From Rhodeus uyekii (lineage: Eukaryota; Chordata; Actinopteri; Cypriniformes; Acheilognathidae): a DNA stretch of 64,000 nt. A model generated the notes under the pieces. That model was not told the origin of the DNA. It ran no database searches and was given only the letters and a program-made list of their open reading frames with translations. The position numbers and the translations under genes were made by a program. This document shows, piece after piece, positions 12,601-20,746 of this stretch. The DNA lies in contig JAWRVZ010000111.1 of assembly GCA_037043235.1 (NCBI GenBank), positions 1,569,501 through 1,633,500 of the forward strand, written 5' to 3'. Each line of letters begins with the position of its first letter. Position 1 is the stretch's first letter.

Positions 12601-15600
12601 CATCTGCGTGCCGCACACCGCCTCTCGTACTGCTGCTGTGGAGCAGCTCCATCTGTCAATGCTTCTGCTCTGCATTCTCGCTTGCTATTTAAATGAACTA
12701 CATTAAAGAAATACATTTGTGAACCTGTTTGACTTTGTGTTTTACGGTCATGTTGTGCTGTTGGTAACATTTTCTCTACACATCTGCCTCCTCACATCTG
12801 TGATGGACAGGTATAAGAAGACTTCAGAGACCCTTTCCCAAGTGGGCCAGAAGGCAACGACAGCGTTTTCCAGCGTGGGCTCGGCCATTACCAGAAAGCT
12901 GGAGGACGTAAGGTGAGAACGGAAATTGAATTCCTTGGCCTTGATTGTTTTTTTTCTTCCTTTTTTCCTTTCGCTTGTACCCTTTTGACCTAGTAACAAA
13001 TAAATGAATACTCACTAATACCTACTAATAATATCTGTTGTAATCCATTTTGGTTACGTTCACACAGCAACAGATAACATGTATCACTCCTGTTTTGGTG
13101 TTCTAAGTTCGCACAGAGTTATTTTATGAAAATAAATGAAGGTGAATGTGACTACTTTTAGGAGTCGCAAGTGTATGTTCAGAGCAAATTTGGGAGGTTA
13201 TGTGGTTAAAAACTCCTGTTAAATGCTGGGTGGAGTTTTTGACCAGAGGATGAGTTGTTGGAGTTTTCCAAAATTCCACAAAATTCAAAACCTTAAGGAG
13301 ATGAAGGTCTCCACCTTCCCACCCCAAAAACGAATAAAACAAAGAAAAATTGTCATAAATGACTCACCCTCATGTTTCAATAAGTATTATGGGTTTGTAA
13401 CAACATTAGATTTCCGTCCCTCCATTGAAAGTCTATGTAACCAAAAGTAAGGCAAGAGTAATCAATTTTATTCAAGCACTTGGTTTAGTCTTTAAGTCTT
13501 TTGAAGAGAGACAATATTTTTGACGAATATATTGAATTTTATTCAAATATAAACATTGATCAATACTCGTGCCTGCAGCTCATAAAATATGGTTAACTCC
13601 ACTTCCGCTCTATTTAATGACTCAATTGGACATTTTGATATGTTTTTATTTGAGACAATTGAGCAAAAGTTCAGTTATTGAGACGATTATTTGAGACAAT
13701 TGAGACGAGTTCCGTTATCTGACTATACAGACAGTATTCCGTCTGGTTCATCTGTGTGAATGTAACCATTGTGATAACCACTTATACACACATGTGCCTT
13801 TAGCATAACACTACTGGACAAAATGGCAAAGGACTGAATTTTTCACCCACACAGGGGAATTACCAAAATCGAGGTAGAATAAAACCTTTAACCATAGACA
13901 CCCACATCATACACTAAAGTCAAAGGAATTGACATGCACTCAATTTCACCATCTTACGACACTCTTGCTGCAACGCTGGCAACATTGTTAACTGTTTTCG
14001 CTAATGACACCTCTGCCATTTACAGATTACAGTCATTTTCCAATTCTTTTGGGTAAGACTGTTTACAGTGGCTTCAAACAAAAGCCGGTTATTTTGGCTG
14101 CTACACTTCTCCGTAGTGTGATGAATGGTTTTATAGTGTGGCATGTACTTAGAGGTAGTGCTAGCCTCCCATTTCTTTCCCTGCGTGTTTCAACATTGCA
14201 TGCATACTTTTTCATCTCAAACCATTGCTTTATAGGGTTAGTTCACCCAAGAATTGTAATCAAGTACTCGCCCTCATGTTGTTCCAAATCTGGAAGACTT
14301 TCAATAATTTTTTTAAACAAAAATCAAGGAACTTTTTGAAGCGACTAAACCAGGGGTGGGCAAACTACGGCCCGCGGGCCATATCCGGCCCGCCGAACTT
14401 GTATTAAACCTCCTTCATTTTACATTTCCCTGTGATGTCATTCTATCGTGGCTGCAAGCGACAGTGGCGCTGAGCTGTGGTGGAGAGCAGGCGTGTGTCG
14501 CAAACCCCTCTACCCCCCACGTCAACAGTGATCGTGATCCGAACCACGCTCACCATCCCAGTCAGCAATCGCGAACCGCGCTCACCACCCCAGTCAACAA
14601 TCGTGAACCGCGCCCACCACGGCCCCTCTGTTAATTTTTTAGAAACCAATGTGGCCCGCGAGACAAATAGTTTGCCCACCCTGGACTAAACTTTCAGTTG
14701 TATGGACTTTGAATGGACGGACTGAAATCTCTGTGAAATATGAAATCTGAAAGATTTCTGTCCGTCACAACTGCCCATAACTGCCAATTTTGTCACTTAA
14801 AAAAATTCCTAAGTAGATTGTAAAAGGAATTGTGTTAGTCCCAATTTTCTGAAGAGACACAATTGCTTCATAAGATGAACAGATTGAACTTATGCTTTTA
14901 TTCACATATAACATTGATCAAGCTCAAATTAACCTGCTTGATGTGTGAGAACAAACCTCTTGAGGAAGCTCTAACATGCTGCGAAACACCCAAGAATTAA
15001 CACCCATTGGCTCTTGCGGAAGCTCAAAGATGCTGTGTAACACCCAAGCATGAACTTCATTGGTTCCTGTGGAAGCTGAAATGTGCTGCGTAACACGAGA
15101 ATGAACCTCATTGGTTCTTGCTGAAGCATGCTTGAGCTTGCGTTTACGTTTGTGTCGATGAATGTTTTGTGAATCAAAGGTTAATTTAAATCTGTTCATC
15201 ATATATTATAATTTATATAAAGAATTTGGACTACACTTTTATTTATATGGATTAGTTTCCATTTTAACTTTTTGAAGCATCAAAGTAGTTATTACATAGA
15301 CCAGGGGTGGGCAAACTACGGCCCGCGGGGCATATCCAGCCCGTTGGGCTTTTTAATCCGGCCCGCCGAACTTGCATTAAACCTCCTTCATTTTACATTT
15401 CCCTGTAATGTCACTCAGTCGCGACAGTGGCGCTGTAGCTGTCGTTGAGAGTAGGCGTGTGTCGCAAACCCCTCTAAACCCTCCTTTATGGCATTAATTC
15501 TGTGCTAAAAAGGAACGAGCGCAAAACTGAGCTACACGTAAATACGGGTGCCCACGAGCTCCTTTTAATCACTCGCGCACGAACATTCACCCGCTCTCCA

Positions 15601-18600
15601 CTGCTGTTTTTGCTCGCGCGAGCACTTTTATTTTTGTCAGTCGTGGGGCGGGGCTGGCTCTTGTAATAGTAACATCAAACGTCATTGGTTAGTTCCCTTT
15701 TTTCCAGAGGTCAGTTGTGATTGGACGCCTGTGATTGTGAATCTAGAGCTGAGGCAAATATAAGATTCAGTCACATTGCATATTTTAGATTTTCTGTTGA
15801 TTAAATTGTATTAATATTGTTTAGTTGTAATTTCACGTGTCCCAGTCGAGTGATTTAAGACCAAACTATACTTTATACAGGTTTTCTAGGATTTCTTATA
15901 AGTAAATGCACAGGTACGACCTTCACCCCGGCCCCTCTGTCAATTTTAAGAAATCAATGTGGCCCGCGAGACAAATAGTTTGCCCACCCCTGACATAAGA
16001 CTGTCAATGCAGGCACATAAATCTCTAATTTCTTTACAAATATTTTCATTTGTCTTTTGTGACAAAAGTCTTACAGGTTTTGAACGATATGAGGATGAGT
16101 AAAAGATGACAGAATTTTCATTTTTGGGTGAACTCTCCCTTAATGCATAACTATATAAGTTACTTAAACCCGTGTTACTGTTTTTCGTCCGCTGAACACA
16201 AAAGGATATATTGTAATGAACTTTTTTTGTCCATACAATGAAGTTCAATGGTTCCAGAATATAATTTTTCAAAATATCTTGGAGTTCGGAGAAAATTATG
16301 ACAATTTTCACTTTTAGGTGAACTATTCTTGTAACTAAAAAACAACAACAAAGTTTTTTGTTTTTGTCATCAAAGATTGAGTGAATAGAACTGCATAAGA
16401 TGATTTCCCATCAGTCGTATGCAAAGACTTGTTTTCAGATTTTTCTTTTGCTTTCTGTCTAAAAAGCAGTGTCTTTTCATTGTTTCTCAACATTCCTCAT
16501 AGTGTATGTGCTCGTATCCCACACAAGTCTATCAGTCTTCTGGCTGCTAAACATATCATCCCCTCTGACAGTGATGCAGACGTGTTTAAATCCTGTTTAT
16601 TCCCTGCTAATTCTCTCACACGCCCTGTTCATCCAAACTGGGCGTCCCAGCTGTGGTGTGAATCAGAGTCAATGATAGTGGTAATAAAGTCTTAAACCCC
16701 TCATGGATTAAAGCCTTATACTCTTACTCAATTTCACACAGCATGAAGGGCTGAGGTGTTTTATCATGTTGGTTATAAACTCCTAGACGTGTGTAGGTGC
16801 ATGACTTTATTTCCCCTCTTGTAATACGCCTAATACTCACAGCTTTAGCTGACTCCTATTTGCTTTTCTCTGCTGCTGACGGATAGTATACGCTCCATAC
16901 AGCATTCGGCTAGCATGCCAGTGATGAGGTAAGGAAAAGTTGTAACAGACCCACATACTCCTCTGTACTCTGTATTCACAGGGATACTTGATTCTGATTG
17001 GTCAGTTGTGGCATTCAGTGGTCAAACATTGTTGTATAATGACGTTTGAATTGAATGATCGAGCGCAACAGCACTGGTTCCCGAAGTATTTTTTCAGTTC
17101 ATTCTCCCATAGAGTGTTATAAGCCACGAATCAGGCCAACAAGCTACGAGGTGAAGCACAACACTACAAACATTGATTTAAAGCAAAACATTATTTGACA
17201 AATTCAGACAAAACTACAAATGTACAATACTGTATACTTAATGGCTTTAGTGATAGAAAGAAAAACTACAGTAATACCTCGGTTTACGAGTTTAATTTGT
17301 TCCAAGAGCTAGCTCGAAACTCAAAATTCTCGTACACCAAAACAATTTTCCCGATAAGAATGCATTAAAAATCACTCGATTCGTTCCACATGACCATAAA
17401 TGCCCATTTTAAATATTTTTTTGTTTTACCCTATTAATTAGTTAAAATTATAACCATTTAGATCTCAAATACTAATTGACAATTAAACTCTAAAAATACT
17501 TGACAGTTTACTGTAACGCGCACTTTACCTTTGAGTTGCGTCGCTGCTGGGGTGAAGGAGACGAGAGGAGGGTTTTACTGCTTACAGGGAGAATTTCATA
17601 CCTTCTTTCTATACGCTCTACTGTACGTATATATTTCACTACGTGTATAGTAGCAATCACAATTAATTAATGTTAACAACATGAGGTAAAACCGCTGTAA
17701 ATCACTTATAAAAGTATCACTGTAGTGAATGATGCAACCAAACCGTGCGATGCTGAGAGAACAAGTTAAGGGGTGATAAAGGGGTTGGAACCGCGTGACC
17801 ATTATATGAGAGGCTGTCGGTAGGATATTTCCAGTAAAACTGTGCGCAACGATGCTGAGCGTTAGGACTTTTCCACACAAAAATGCACGTGGGCGAGGCT
17901 ATATTTTTCTCACACTCCGATGCAATGCTCGTACACTGATTTGACTTTCCATGCTCGTATACTAAGTCATTCGTAAACCGAGGTATTACTGTACTTATTA
18001 AAAAATGTTGATTCGATTCATAATATATTTAAGTATTTAGAGAGCATAGGGAGACCGACTCTATTATGTCATATGTGGTGTTTGATGGGAGCGGGAGCTA
18101 ACAAGATCTTTTGGCGCATTTTCCTTGTTTTGACACAGATTTTTGGAATTTTTTGTACTGCGTTATAGGTAATGTAGTTTTTCACCGTCAATTTTTGCTG
18201 TTAAACAAGATTATTTTATTAAAATGCGGGCTGACGGCTTTAAAACAAGCAAAGATAATGGATATATGAACTTGAAGCTCACAAGGCTGTTTTTAAAGGT
18301 TTATAGGATATCGTTAAAAATCTATTTCCTTATGGAGAAACTGAATGGAGTTTTTACTTCAGGAACCTGACTGTTGCACTCCATTGACCTGGCAACGGAT
18401 TTCCTACACGGCTATGCTAGTTTGTGTCTCACATTTCACATTGTGGTTTTTTTTTTCACGTTTTTCTTGTACTGTAAATGAATCATTTTAAACAAATTAA
18501 ACACACAAAAAAAATGTATTTGAAGAAATATTTGAGCTGTTTTCCTGCATGTCATGTGACCATTAACCATCAACAGAGAACCATGCAAACTTGTTAAATA

Positions 18601-18927
18601 GTTGAAATAAGAAAGGAATATTGATTGTAAAGTGTGAATATTCGGTCTGTTTTCTATCATCACATCTCTTGCAGGAACACACCTACCTTCAAGTCATTTG
18701 AGGAGAAAGTGGAAACCTTAAAGGTGAAGCAACAAGGATAATATCAACACTGTGTATGTGAGTTGAAAATGTTGAAAATCACAGTCTCATTTCTGGCTTT
18801 GCAGACTAAGATAAGCCCGTCACCATCAACAGGCGATATTGAAGAGGTTTTAGACTCCACACCTGACGGAGAGCCAGTGGTTAAACAGCCAGATGGAACA
18901 TTTCCACCAGATCAACAACTCCACTGA
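889..18927 (+). CDS. tpd52: tpd52, tumor protein D52 (spliced, whole coding span)
   Basis: Spliced coding region of a TPD52-family protein, a small coiled-coil adaptor that in mammals homo- and heterodimerises with other D52 proteins and is linked to vesicle trafficking and lipid droplets. Exons 889-907, 12045-12166, 12428-12576, 12811-12912, 18675-18723 and 18805-18927 join in frame to 187 residues, close to the human length of about 184. Including the 42-bp cassette exon gives 201. Recognition rests on the conserved core: DEIQTLSQVLAAKEK, KRKLGITPLNEFKQN, GWQEVTTSTA, YKKTSETLSQVGQKA, FSSVGSAITRKLEDV and PTFKSFEEKVETLK. The coiled coil spans roughly residues 35-80. Assignment to tpd52 rather than tpd52l1/l2 rests on the PrLZ-like alternative first exon and on linkage to znf704. 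All phases agree. The donor of exon 2 (AAG|GTCGAC) is weak. Confidence 0.9.
3280..3327. repeat. (TG)n/(TA)n microsatellite
   Basis: An interrupted TG run (from 3280) passes into a pure TA run and a short GA tract, in tpd52 intron 1. Confidence 0.8.
3430..3640. repeat. Dispersed cyprinid repeat fragment
   Basis: This carries the segment TTCTGAAGGATCATGTGACA (3500-3519) and its neighbours. The same words recur at 37406-37440 and, inverted and diverged, near 40115-40170. Its right part (from 3582) resembles a degraded arm of the GGGATAGTTCACC fold-back family. It is a common interspersed sequence in cyprinid DNA; superfamily not established here. Confidence 0.5.
3646..4000 (-). mobile_element. 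TA-flanked MITE, family A copy 1 (pogo/Tigger-like)
   Basis: About 355 bp bounded by related inverted ends: TAATCCCTCGCCACTTCGCGG on the left and the complement of a GATCCCTCGTTTATTGC-type end on the right. TA dinucleotides flank it. The interior matches the element at 42140-42512 over its whole length in the opposite orientation, and part matches 55703-55987. It has no open frame for a transposase. TA duplication and end sequence point to the Tc1/mariner-pogo group. Confidence 0.7.
6543..6828 (-). mobile_element. Short MITE, family B copy 1
   Basis: 286 bp with inverted ends CAATGGAACCC ... GGGTTCCACTG, TA after the right end, and inner inverted CGAGAT/ATCTCG words. The interior, read on the - strand, is closely similar to 9160-9300 of the longer family member at 8516-9392. 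The small open frame inside is a by-product of the repeat. Confidence 0.65.
7530..7665 (+). CDS. tpd52: tpd52 alternative first exon (PrLZ/PC-1-like)
   Basis: This is a second first exon, inside intron 1 of the canonical transcript. It opens with ATG at 7530 (a second in-frame ATG is at 7539) and encodes about 45 residues including EYKSPFNF, GVNTSYLYLSP and FTPPGSP. That matches the N-terminus of the long human TPD52 isoform (PrLZ/PC-1) as I remember it. It ends at 7665 before GTAACT in phase 1, exactly the phase of exon 1a, so either start can splice to 12045. The isoform would be about 226 residues. Its promoter should lie in about 7250-7530, where a CGTCA half-CRE (TGGACGTCATGTG) is visible near 7375. 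Confidence 0.8.
8516..9392 (+). mobile_element. MITE-like element, family B copy 2 (longer)
   Basis: About 877 bp with inverted ends CTGTGGAGTTCACTTATCTC and the complement of CAGTGGAGTTCGGTTATGTC. It shares an internal block with 6543-6828 in opposite orientation. It contains extra sequence, including a CpG-rich patch at 8680-8830. No transposase frame is visible. Ends resemble other pogo-type TA-inserting elements in the window, but the flanking TA is not conserved on the right. Confidence 0.6.
9571..9601. repeat. (TG)n microsatellite
   Basis: Pure GT dinucleotide run of about 15 units in tpd52 intron 1. Confidence 0.9.
11233..11558 (+). repeat. Intragenic duplicate, copy 1 (split by SINE)
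   Basis: Non-coding block beginning TGATTTCCCATCAGTC and ending GTTCATCCAAACT. It is near-identical to 16401-16639 except for a SINE inserted at 11319-11414 and a 13- to 14-bp indel. It is AT/pyrimidine-rich on the + strand. Open frames of 131 and 88 residues overlap the two copies but are not conserved as protein, so I do not call them genes. It may be a low-copy dispersed repeat rather than a true segmental duplication. Confidence 0.7.
11319..11414 (-). mobile_element. 5'-truncated tRNA-derived SINE
   Basis: Contains the complement of the SINE 3' region (CATTTGGCAGATGCTTTTAT, CGACTTACATTACATTCAAG). Flanking TTTCTCA occurs at 11312-11318 and 11415-11421. The second copy of the host block (16401-16639) lacks it, giving an empty-site comparison. 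The tRNA head is missing. Confidence 0.8.
11671..11830 (+). mobile_element. Full-length tRNA-derived SINE
   Basis: The head has an A-box-like TAGCTCAACCAGTAGAGC and a B-box-like GATTTGGATTCCC. The body contains GAATGCAATGTACGGTAAGTC and the tail GGATAAAAACATCTGCCAAAT, the teleost SINE 3' region. It lies about 250 bp from an inverted copy at 11319-11414. The A and B boxes are degraded, so it is not an active tRNA gene. Confidence 0.75.
12045..12166 (+). CDS. tpd52: tpd52 exon 2
   Basis: The acceptor is a T-rich tract ending TGTAG at 12044. The 122-nt exon encodes an acidic stretch (PELIPEVGEDAADAEP) and then LTEKEQSELCSELAK, the start of the D52 coiled coil. It ends in phase 0 before GTCGAC, a donor with an atypical +3 to +6. 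The weak donor may make this junction inefficient, but the exon is required by family alignment. Confidence 0.85.
12428..12576 (+). CDS. tpd52: tpd52 exon 3 (coiled-coil core)
   Basis: Acceptor CTACAG at 12427; donor GC|GTACGT after 12576. The 149-nt exon encodes VEDEIQTLSQVLAAKEKQV, AEIKRKLGITPLNEFKQN and LSKGWQEVTTST, the most conserved part of the D52 family and the leucine-rich dimerisation coiled coil. It ends with two bases of an Ala codon completed by exon 4. Confidence 0.95.
12811..12912 (+). CDS. tpd52: tpd52 exon 4
   Basis: Acceptor GGACAG at 12810; donor AAG|GTGAGA after 12912. The 102-nt exon encodes YKKTSETLSQVGQKA, TTAFSSVGSAITRK and LEDV, matching the family. It ends with two bases of a codon that is completed by the first base of either the cassette exon (16887) or exon 6 (18675). 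Confidence 0.95.
14233..14330 (+). mobile_element. Left arm of a 'GGGTTAGTTCACCC' fold-back element
   Basis: Begins TATAGGGTTAGTTCACCC and continues with CGCCCTCATGTTGTTCCAAA, the left arm of the palindromic family seen whole at 19581-19858. No right arm follows directly; one lies at 16048-16142 beyond two hAT insertions. Confidence 0.6.
14351..14683. mobile_element. Non-autonomous hAT (Charlie-like) element with perfect 8-bp TSD
   Basis: Starts CAGGGGTGGGCAAACTACGG and ends with the inverted TTTGCCCACCCTG. The 8-bp duplication GACTAAAC is at 14343-14350 and 14684-14691. The inner part has two to three imperfect 34-bp units (around 14535-14610). No transposase frame. Confidence 0.9.
14940..15140. 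repeat. 53-54 bp minisatellite, about 3.5 units
   Basis: Imperfect tandem units built around GGAAGCTxAAxxTGCTGxG, AACACCCAAG and ATTGGTTCTTG. Because the unit is close to 54 bp, one minus-strand frame stays open and repeats an 18-residue pattern (ELPQEPM...). Nothing else supports it as a gene. It lies in tpd52 intron 4. Confidence 0.75.
15302..15992. mobile_element. Larger hAT (Charlie-like) non-autonomous element
   Basis: The same CAGGGGTGGGCAAACTACGG end as 14351-14683 and the inverted TTTGCCCACCCCTG end, 691 bp. Flanks ACATAGAC (15294-15301) and ACATAAGAC (15993-16001) fit an 8-bp duplication with one later indel. It shares the outer about 110 bp on the left and about 50 bp on the right with the shorter copy and has a different interior. 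Confidence 0.8.
16048..16325 (+). mobile_element. Fold-back right arms (two adjacent)
   Basis: Two right-arm segments end in TTTTTGGGTGAACTCTCCCTT (16120-16140) and in TTTTAGGTGAACTATTCTT (16311-16329). Both match the right arm of the family complete at 19581-19858. The first may be the partner of the left arm at 14233. Confidence 0.55.
16401..16639 (+). repeat. Intragenic duplicate, copy 2 (uninterrupted)
   Basis: Partner of 11233-11558. It includes ATTGTTTCTCAACATTCCTC without the SINE and the extra ACACAAGTCTATCAG absent from copy 1. It lies in tpd52 intron 4, 250 bp upstream of the cassette exon. Confidence 0.75.
16887..16928 (+). CDS. tpd52: tpd52 42-bp cassette exon
   Basis: This is a short exon between a pyrimidine-rich acceptor ending GATAG (16886) and a strong GTAAGG donor. 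It is 42 bp long, so inclusion or skipping keeps the frame. In the phase set by exon 4 it encodes IRSIQHSASMPVM followed by an Arg codon shared with exon 6. This is clearly the equivalent of the alternatively spliced YSIxHSISMPxMR segment known in TPD52L1/L2. Whether it is used cannot be told from DNA. Confidence 0.8.
17269..17991 (+). mobile_element. Pogo/Tigger-like MITE, family C copy 1
   Basis: 723 bp with perfect inverted ends of at least 20 bp (CAGTAATACCTCGGTTTACG), flanked by TA at 17267-17268 and 17992-17993. It is homologous to 44421-45237 in opposite orientation. No intact transposase frame. TA duplication and CAGT ends fit the pogo/Tigger branch of Tc1/mariner. Confidence 0.85.
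18675..18723 (+). CDS. tpd52: tpd52 exon 6
   Basis: Acceptor CTTGCAG at 18674 and donor AAG|GTGAAG after 18723. The 49-nt exon encodes NTPTFKSFEEKVETLK, the family signature after the alternatively spliced site. Phase is consistent with both upstream choices and with exon 7. Confidence 0.95.
18805..18927 (+). CDS. tpd52: tpd52 terminal coding exon
   Basis: Acceptor TTTGCAG at 18804. It encodes TKISPSPSTGDIEEVLDS and then an acidic, proline-containing tail ending PPDQQLH with stop TGA at 18925-18927. The GDIEEVLDS segment corresponds to the GDFGEVLNS segment of human TPD52. The last 20 residues are divergent, as is usual at the C-terminus of this family. Confidence 0.9.
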   Translation, partial: TKISPSPSTGDIEEVLDSTPDGEPVVKQPDGTFPPDQQLH

Positions 18928-19580
18928 GGATCCGCCCTCAAACGCTCCTCTCTTTTTACCTCCTGTTCTCCTTCCCCTTCACAGCGGTACTTCTAAATAG
19001 TTACAGTGAGCTTTGCTGTGTGGCCTCTTTTGTCTACTGGAGTCTGGTTCATCTCCAGACGGGACGGGGTAGTCCTACACTGGAGCAGATGTGTCAGAAT
19101 GTGAGATGTTCAGGCTGTCCTTCAAAGGTCTCTTTTGAAGACAAAATCCTGAAGTCATTATAAATGTCAAACTCTATCATTTAATTTGAATTTCCTAATT
19201 TGTGTACATTTTCTTCCAGCTATTTAAAATCACCAACCAAATTATCCAAATTTATGTTTTGTGTATATAGTTATTTTTCCATTTCATATTTTTAAAACTA
19301 ATGCCAAAAATCCAGAACATGAGTTCTATCTCTAAGTGCGTACTTTAAAACGAAAATATTTTACACAGTAATAAGTATGCGTATTACTTTAACCAAATAT
19401 GATCAAACAGTAGAGACGTTACAATATTTCACTAATCTTTTTCTATGCTTTGGATTCTAGTTTTAGAGAGTTTGTGTCATAAAATGTGCATACTTGCGTG
19501 CTTTGTGACTTTGTTTTGTAGTGTTAGGATAGTTGCACCACTGAGATCCTAGTGCCTTTTGTTGCTAACGATGGAGGGAT

Positions 19581-19858
19581 TTAAAGGGATAGTTCACCCA
19601 AAAGTGAAGTCTGTAATCATTTGGTCACCCTCAGGTTGTTCCAGACCTATATTAATTTTTGTTCTTCTGCTGAACCTAAAAGAATATGGTAACCATTTAT
19701 TTCCATACTATGGAAGTCAATGGGGTTTATCCGCTGTCCATCATTCAAAATGTTGTCTTTTGTGTTCAGCAGAAGACAGAACTTTATATAGGTTTGGAAC
19801 AACTTGAGAGTTAGTAAATGATGCCAGACTTTTCATTTTAGGTCAACTATCCCTTTAA
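19581..19858. mobile_element. Complete fold-back element within tpd52 3' UTR
   Basis: Near-palindrome with ends TTAAAGGGATAGTTCACCC and its complement. The left arm runs to about 19710 and the right arm from about 19730. Matching inner words include TTGTTCCAGACCTAT against ATAGGTTTGGAACAA, and TTCTTCTGCTGAAC against GTTCAGCAGAAGA. This is the widespread cyprinid GGGATAGTTCACCC family. If retained in mRNA it would fold into a long hairpin. Confidence 0.8.
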
Positions 19859-20740
19859 TCTCACTCTGAGGGTGTTTCTGATGGCTTTGTAATTGGACCA
19901 CTACTGTAGTTTTCTTTTCTTTAGATGACAGAACATGCTATGAGAGGGATAGACACCTCTTCCCTGTTGTTTTAAACTGTCTAACGCAGCCAAAAAGCAG
20001 TGTTAATATAAAATGATTAGCTTTAGGTCTAGTGCAACTACATAATATTTCCTAGCACTAATTCTAGTATTGTTAGGGTCAATTAAATTGAGGTTCTAGG
20101 TTAAATAAAATTCTATTTTTTATTGTTTGAGTTTGTAGATATTTAGTAACATGTATGATATAGTAAGGTGTAGGGCCTTCTGCATGTAGTACTTAACCGG
20201 TTGTTGCGTTCAAAGCAGATGAGTTCTCATACATTAATATTTCATTCTTGGCTCTTAATTTGAGTGTACTTTTACATTTACAATTATGCTTGCTGCTATC
20301 CTGTTGCAAGAAATATATAGGAATACAGACGTTCATAGAGGTTTAAGTTCAGTGTGTTTAGGTCTGGTAATGATATCCTATATTTAAAAAAAATAGTAAT
20401 ATGAAATATATGCTCAACAGTAATCTGTTTATTACAATGTTTTATGAGTGTTTTGTATTGTGACTTGCTAGAGGGAGGGTGGAAATCTCCAGTGCGACCA
20501 AAAAATGTTCAATGTATCCCCATTCTGCCTCACTAATGTCATACTGTAGCTCAGGAGTTATGTTTCGTCTTTCCTCACATCTTTTTAATATGAATGTTGC
20601 TTTACACTGAATGTCTCTAATGGCTTTTTATTTTGGGTAGCAATCATATTTGAATCAGCTGTTGTTCATTTATAATTGGCATCCTGAAAGGCTAGAGCTA
20701 CTTTAATATAAACGTTTGTTCCTTCGTATGTCCGATGTTT

Positions 20741-20746
20741 AATAAA
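20741..20746 (+). terminator. tpd52: Candidate poly(A) signal of tpd52
   Basis: Canonical AATAAA followed within about 40 bases by GT/T-rich sequence (TGTCTTTGTCC, then TTTTGTAACG), the arrangement expected of a cleavage and polyadenylation site. Confidence 0.5.

Noticed and set aside
14940..15140. CRISPR-like repeat array
   Set aside because: Tandem units without unique spacers in a vertebrate genome; a minisatellite.
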